Origin: Bradyrhizobium sp. CSA207
GTDB lineage: Bacteria; Pseudomonadota; Alphaproteobacteria; Rhizobiales; Xanthobacteraceae
Direction: 5' to 3'
DNA: 64,000 nt
Assembly (NCBI RefSeq): GCF_029051685.1
Contig: NZ_JAACFT010000032.1
Span: 35,074 to 99,073 of the forward strand
This document shows positions 62,843-64,000 of this stretch, piece after piece (within the stretch, counting starts at the first letter, position 1; every line of letters begins with the position of its first letter). The notes beneath the pieces are model-generated. The model saw only the letters and a program-made list of their open reading frames with translations, ran no database searches and was not told where the DNA came from. The position numbers and the translations under genes are program-made.

Positions 62843-63921
62843 AGAGCGTTTTGTTCTTTGTCCCCGCATGCGTCAGCGTAATTGCCACCAGATACGTCCT
62901 CGATCAAAATTTGCAAAACTCCGTGCGCGGACCCGGACAGCGGACCATTCGTGGCATCCTTGCCAGACGTCGCGGAGATAAAGTCGAAGGCATCTTCCTC
63001 AAAGCTTATCTTGGCGCGAACCTTGTCGAGCCGTGCAGGCGCGCGAAGCCGAGCGGCAAGAATGAACTCGATCTCGTCCTGCTCGTTCGGGCGACCTCCC
63101 TTAAGTCTTATCGCGTTTCCCACGATCTCGCTGATTTGAGCGAGATAGCCATCAATCTTTTCGACCAGCAGTCGACCGAATTCGGAGGCGGTTGCCTGTA
63201 CCGACGGCGGCTGCATCATGAAATCCTGAAAGTTCGCTCGATAGGCGTCAACCTGTATCTTAAGAGCCATGATCTTGCGCTCGTCTTGCCGGCGCGCGTG
63301 AAGCTGCATGCGCGTTTTGGTCGGATTGATCGTAAAATTCGCGCTCTCGATCTTCTGGACGAGGCCGTTTCTCCACCCGGCCTTGGTTTCAACGGCCAAG
63401 GCAGAGGGAAATTCCTTCTGGTTCGTGTAAAACGTGAGGTCGTCCGCATAGCGCGTGTAGGTGCAGCGGTGCTTCTTTGCGAGTGTTGCCAGGCGGATGT
63501 CGAGGCAATGCGTGAGCAGTTCAGATATTATTGGCGAACAGGGGCTTCCCTGAGGCAGCACCTCCTCGTGGCAGGCGATTTGCGCAACCAAGGTGGCGGC
63601 CTTTTCGCTCAGCAGAAATCTTTGGTCTTTAGAAAATAGCCCCGCACCCGGCCAAAATTGAGCGTCGGGAAGAAGTCCTTTAGATCAAGATTCAGGACAT
63701 AACGCCGCTTGCGGTGCGCCTTCGCGTTGGTGAGAATGGAATGCGCGTGCCGAAAAGCATGGGACAGTGTGTTCTTCCGTCCCGACTGGGCTTCGATCTC
63801 GGCTACGCACCTATAGAGTATCTTGGCGAGTTCACGCTGAAGGCATTTGATTCGCGGGGCAGGCGCGTCGATCGTAAGCGCGAATTTCTCCGCACCTTTT
63901 GCGGTTGAGTGCTGTGATGCA
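62839..63921 (-). pseudogene. Retron-like reverse transcriptase, frameshifted and 5'-truncated by an IS
   Basis: The minus strand encodes RT domains: IDAPAPRIKCLQRELAKILY, AFRHAHSILTNAKAHRKRRY, VLNLDLKDFFPTLNFGRVRG (first catalytic Asp), YFLKTKDF, then a one-base loss near 63615-63620, and in the next frame LSEKAATLVAQIAC, VLPQGSPCSPIISELLTHCL, YTRYADDLTFYTNQKEF (catalytic YADD) and FTINPTKTRMQL. NAxxH and YADDLTF are retron-type; the usual VTG thumb motif is not evident (HARRQDERKIMALK). The N-terminus runs into an IS end without a start codon. The template ncRNA, if any, would have lain where the IS now is. Confidence 0.8.
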
Positions 63922-63923
63922 TG

Positions 63924-63951
63924 AGGTGTCCACCAAATTAGGTGGACACCT
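63924..63951. repeat. 11-bp perfect inverted repeat at the IS border
   Basis: AGGTGTCCACC (63924-63934) and GGTGGACACCT (63941-63951) are exact complements with a six-base loop. They lie between the truncated reverse transcriptase and the transposase start, so this is probably the terminal sequence of the right-edge IS. Confidence 0.65.
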
Positions 63952-63955
63952 TGTG

Positions 63956-64000
63956 ATGGCAGACGATGATCAGAAACTGCGAGTCAGGCTTGTTGGCCGG
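63956..64000 (+). CDS. Start of an IS transposase (IS66 or IS3-type first ORF), cut by window edge
   Basis: Only 15 codons are visible: MADDDQKLRVRLVGR, from the ATG at 63956. This beginning resembles the DNA-binding first ORF of IS66/IS2-like elements (..LRVRLVGRR..). The family is uncertain because so little is present. Confidence 0.45.
   Translation, partial: MADDDQKLRVRLVGR

Noticed and set aside
62782..63639. 285-codon plus-strand frame at the right end
   Set aside because: Exact antisense of the reverse-transcriptase remnant, which has the YADD and QGSP motifs.
1..64000. CRISPR arrays, nod boxes, NifA/sigma54 promoters
   Set aside because: I looked for regularly spaced identical repeats, TGT-N10-ACA sites and GG-N10-GC promoter elements and saw none convincing; the 66-bp units at 59.4 kb have only two copies and are not CRISPR.

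Overview
The window looks like accessory, gene-mosaic DNA from a GC-rich alphaproteobacterium, most likely a Bradyrhizobium or close relative. That guess rests on codon and GC style, the IS remnants, the many short transporter and catabolic operons and the small rhizobial-type orphan genes; no rRNA or housekeeping marker confirms it. Intact operons are interspersed with many decayed genes, IS pieces, integrase remnants and tRNA 3'-end fragments, as expected of a symbiosis- or genomic-island region.

Layout. 0-5.9 kb: sulfonate/taurine-type sulfur acquisition (a broken flavin monooxygenase, a frameshifted TauD-like dioxygenase, an intact SsuA/B/C-type ABC transporter, a decayed serine acetyltransferase). 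5.9-14.2 kb: a defence/toxin-antitoxin stretch: hipBA with a clear operator array, an E2-like/SEC-C gene divergent from an XRE-ImmA/IrrE gene, a Fic protein, and an unknown frameshifted gene. 14.7-16 kb: IS66 and methyltransferase remnants. 16.8-19.8 kb: a compact four-gene operon encoding a ubiquitin-like protein, an E2-like protein, a JAB/MPN isopeptidase and a ThiF/E1 enzyme, resembling Bil-type anti-phage conjugation systems. 19.9-22 kb: a tRNA 3' fragment and fused pseudogenes. 23.9-26.3 kb: pabA, pabB and a Dabb-domain gene.

27.9-36.6 kb: an intact sugar-type ABC transporter operon with a ribokinase-type kinase, an SDR dehydrogenase and a HAD phosphatase, followed by an unusual regulator made of a TIM-barrel (PEP-hydrolase-like) sensor, a degenerate AAA+ domain and a Fis-type HTH. 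36.6-44.4 kb: a TIM-barrel paralogue, an IS5-family element, a decayed enoyl-CoA hydratase, and a three-gene set (PurF homologue lacking the catalytic Cys, HAD hydrolase, 3-hydroxyisobutyrate-dehydrogenase-like enzyme). 44.4-49.6 kb: Tm-1-like ATP-binding protein plus TIM-barrel partner, a flavoprotein dehydrogenase and a broken PAS-HTH regulator. 49.6-55.7 kb: a LacI-type regulon (enoyl-CoA hydratase; CoA-transferase, MFS transporter, GH88 hydrolase) with two identical 14-bp operators.

56-64 kb: a methyltransferase, a decayed ssuBC copy, an excisionase-like gene and a deleted integrase, a GSU2403-type nucleotidyltransferase preceded by tandem palindromic repeats and bracketed by duplicated integrase/tRNA-Ile2 3' ends, an XRE-ImmA/IrrE gene, a decayed retron-like reverse transcriptase, and the start of an IS transposase at the right edge. 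Several remnants are decayed copies of intact genes elsewhere in the window, so this DNA has been shaped by repeated duplication, insertion and deletion.
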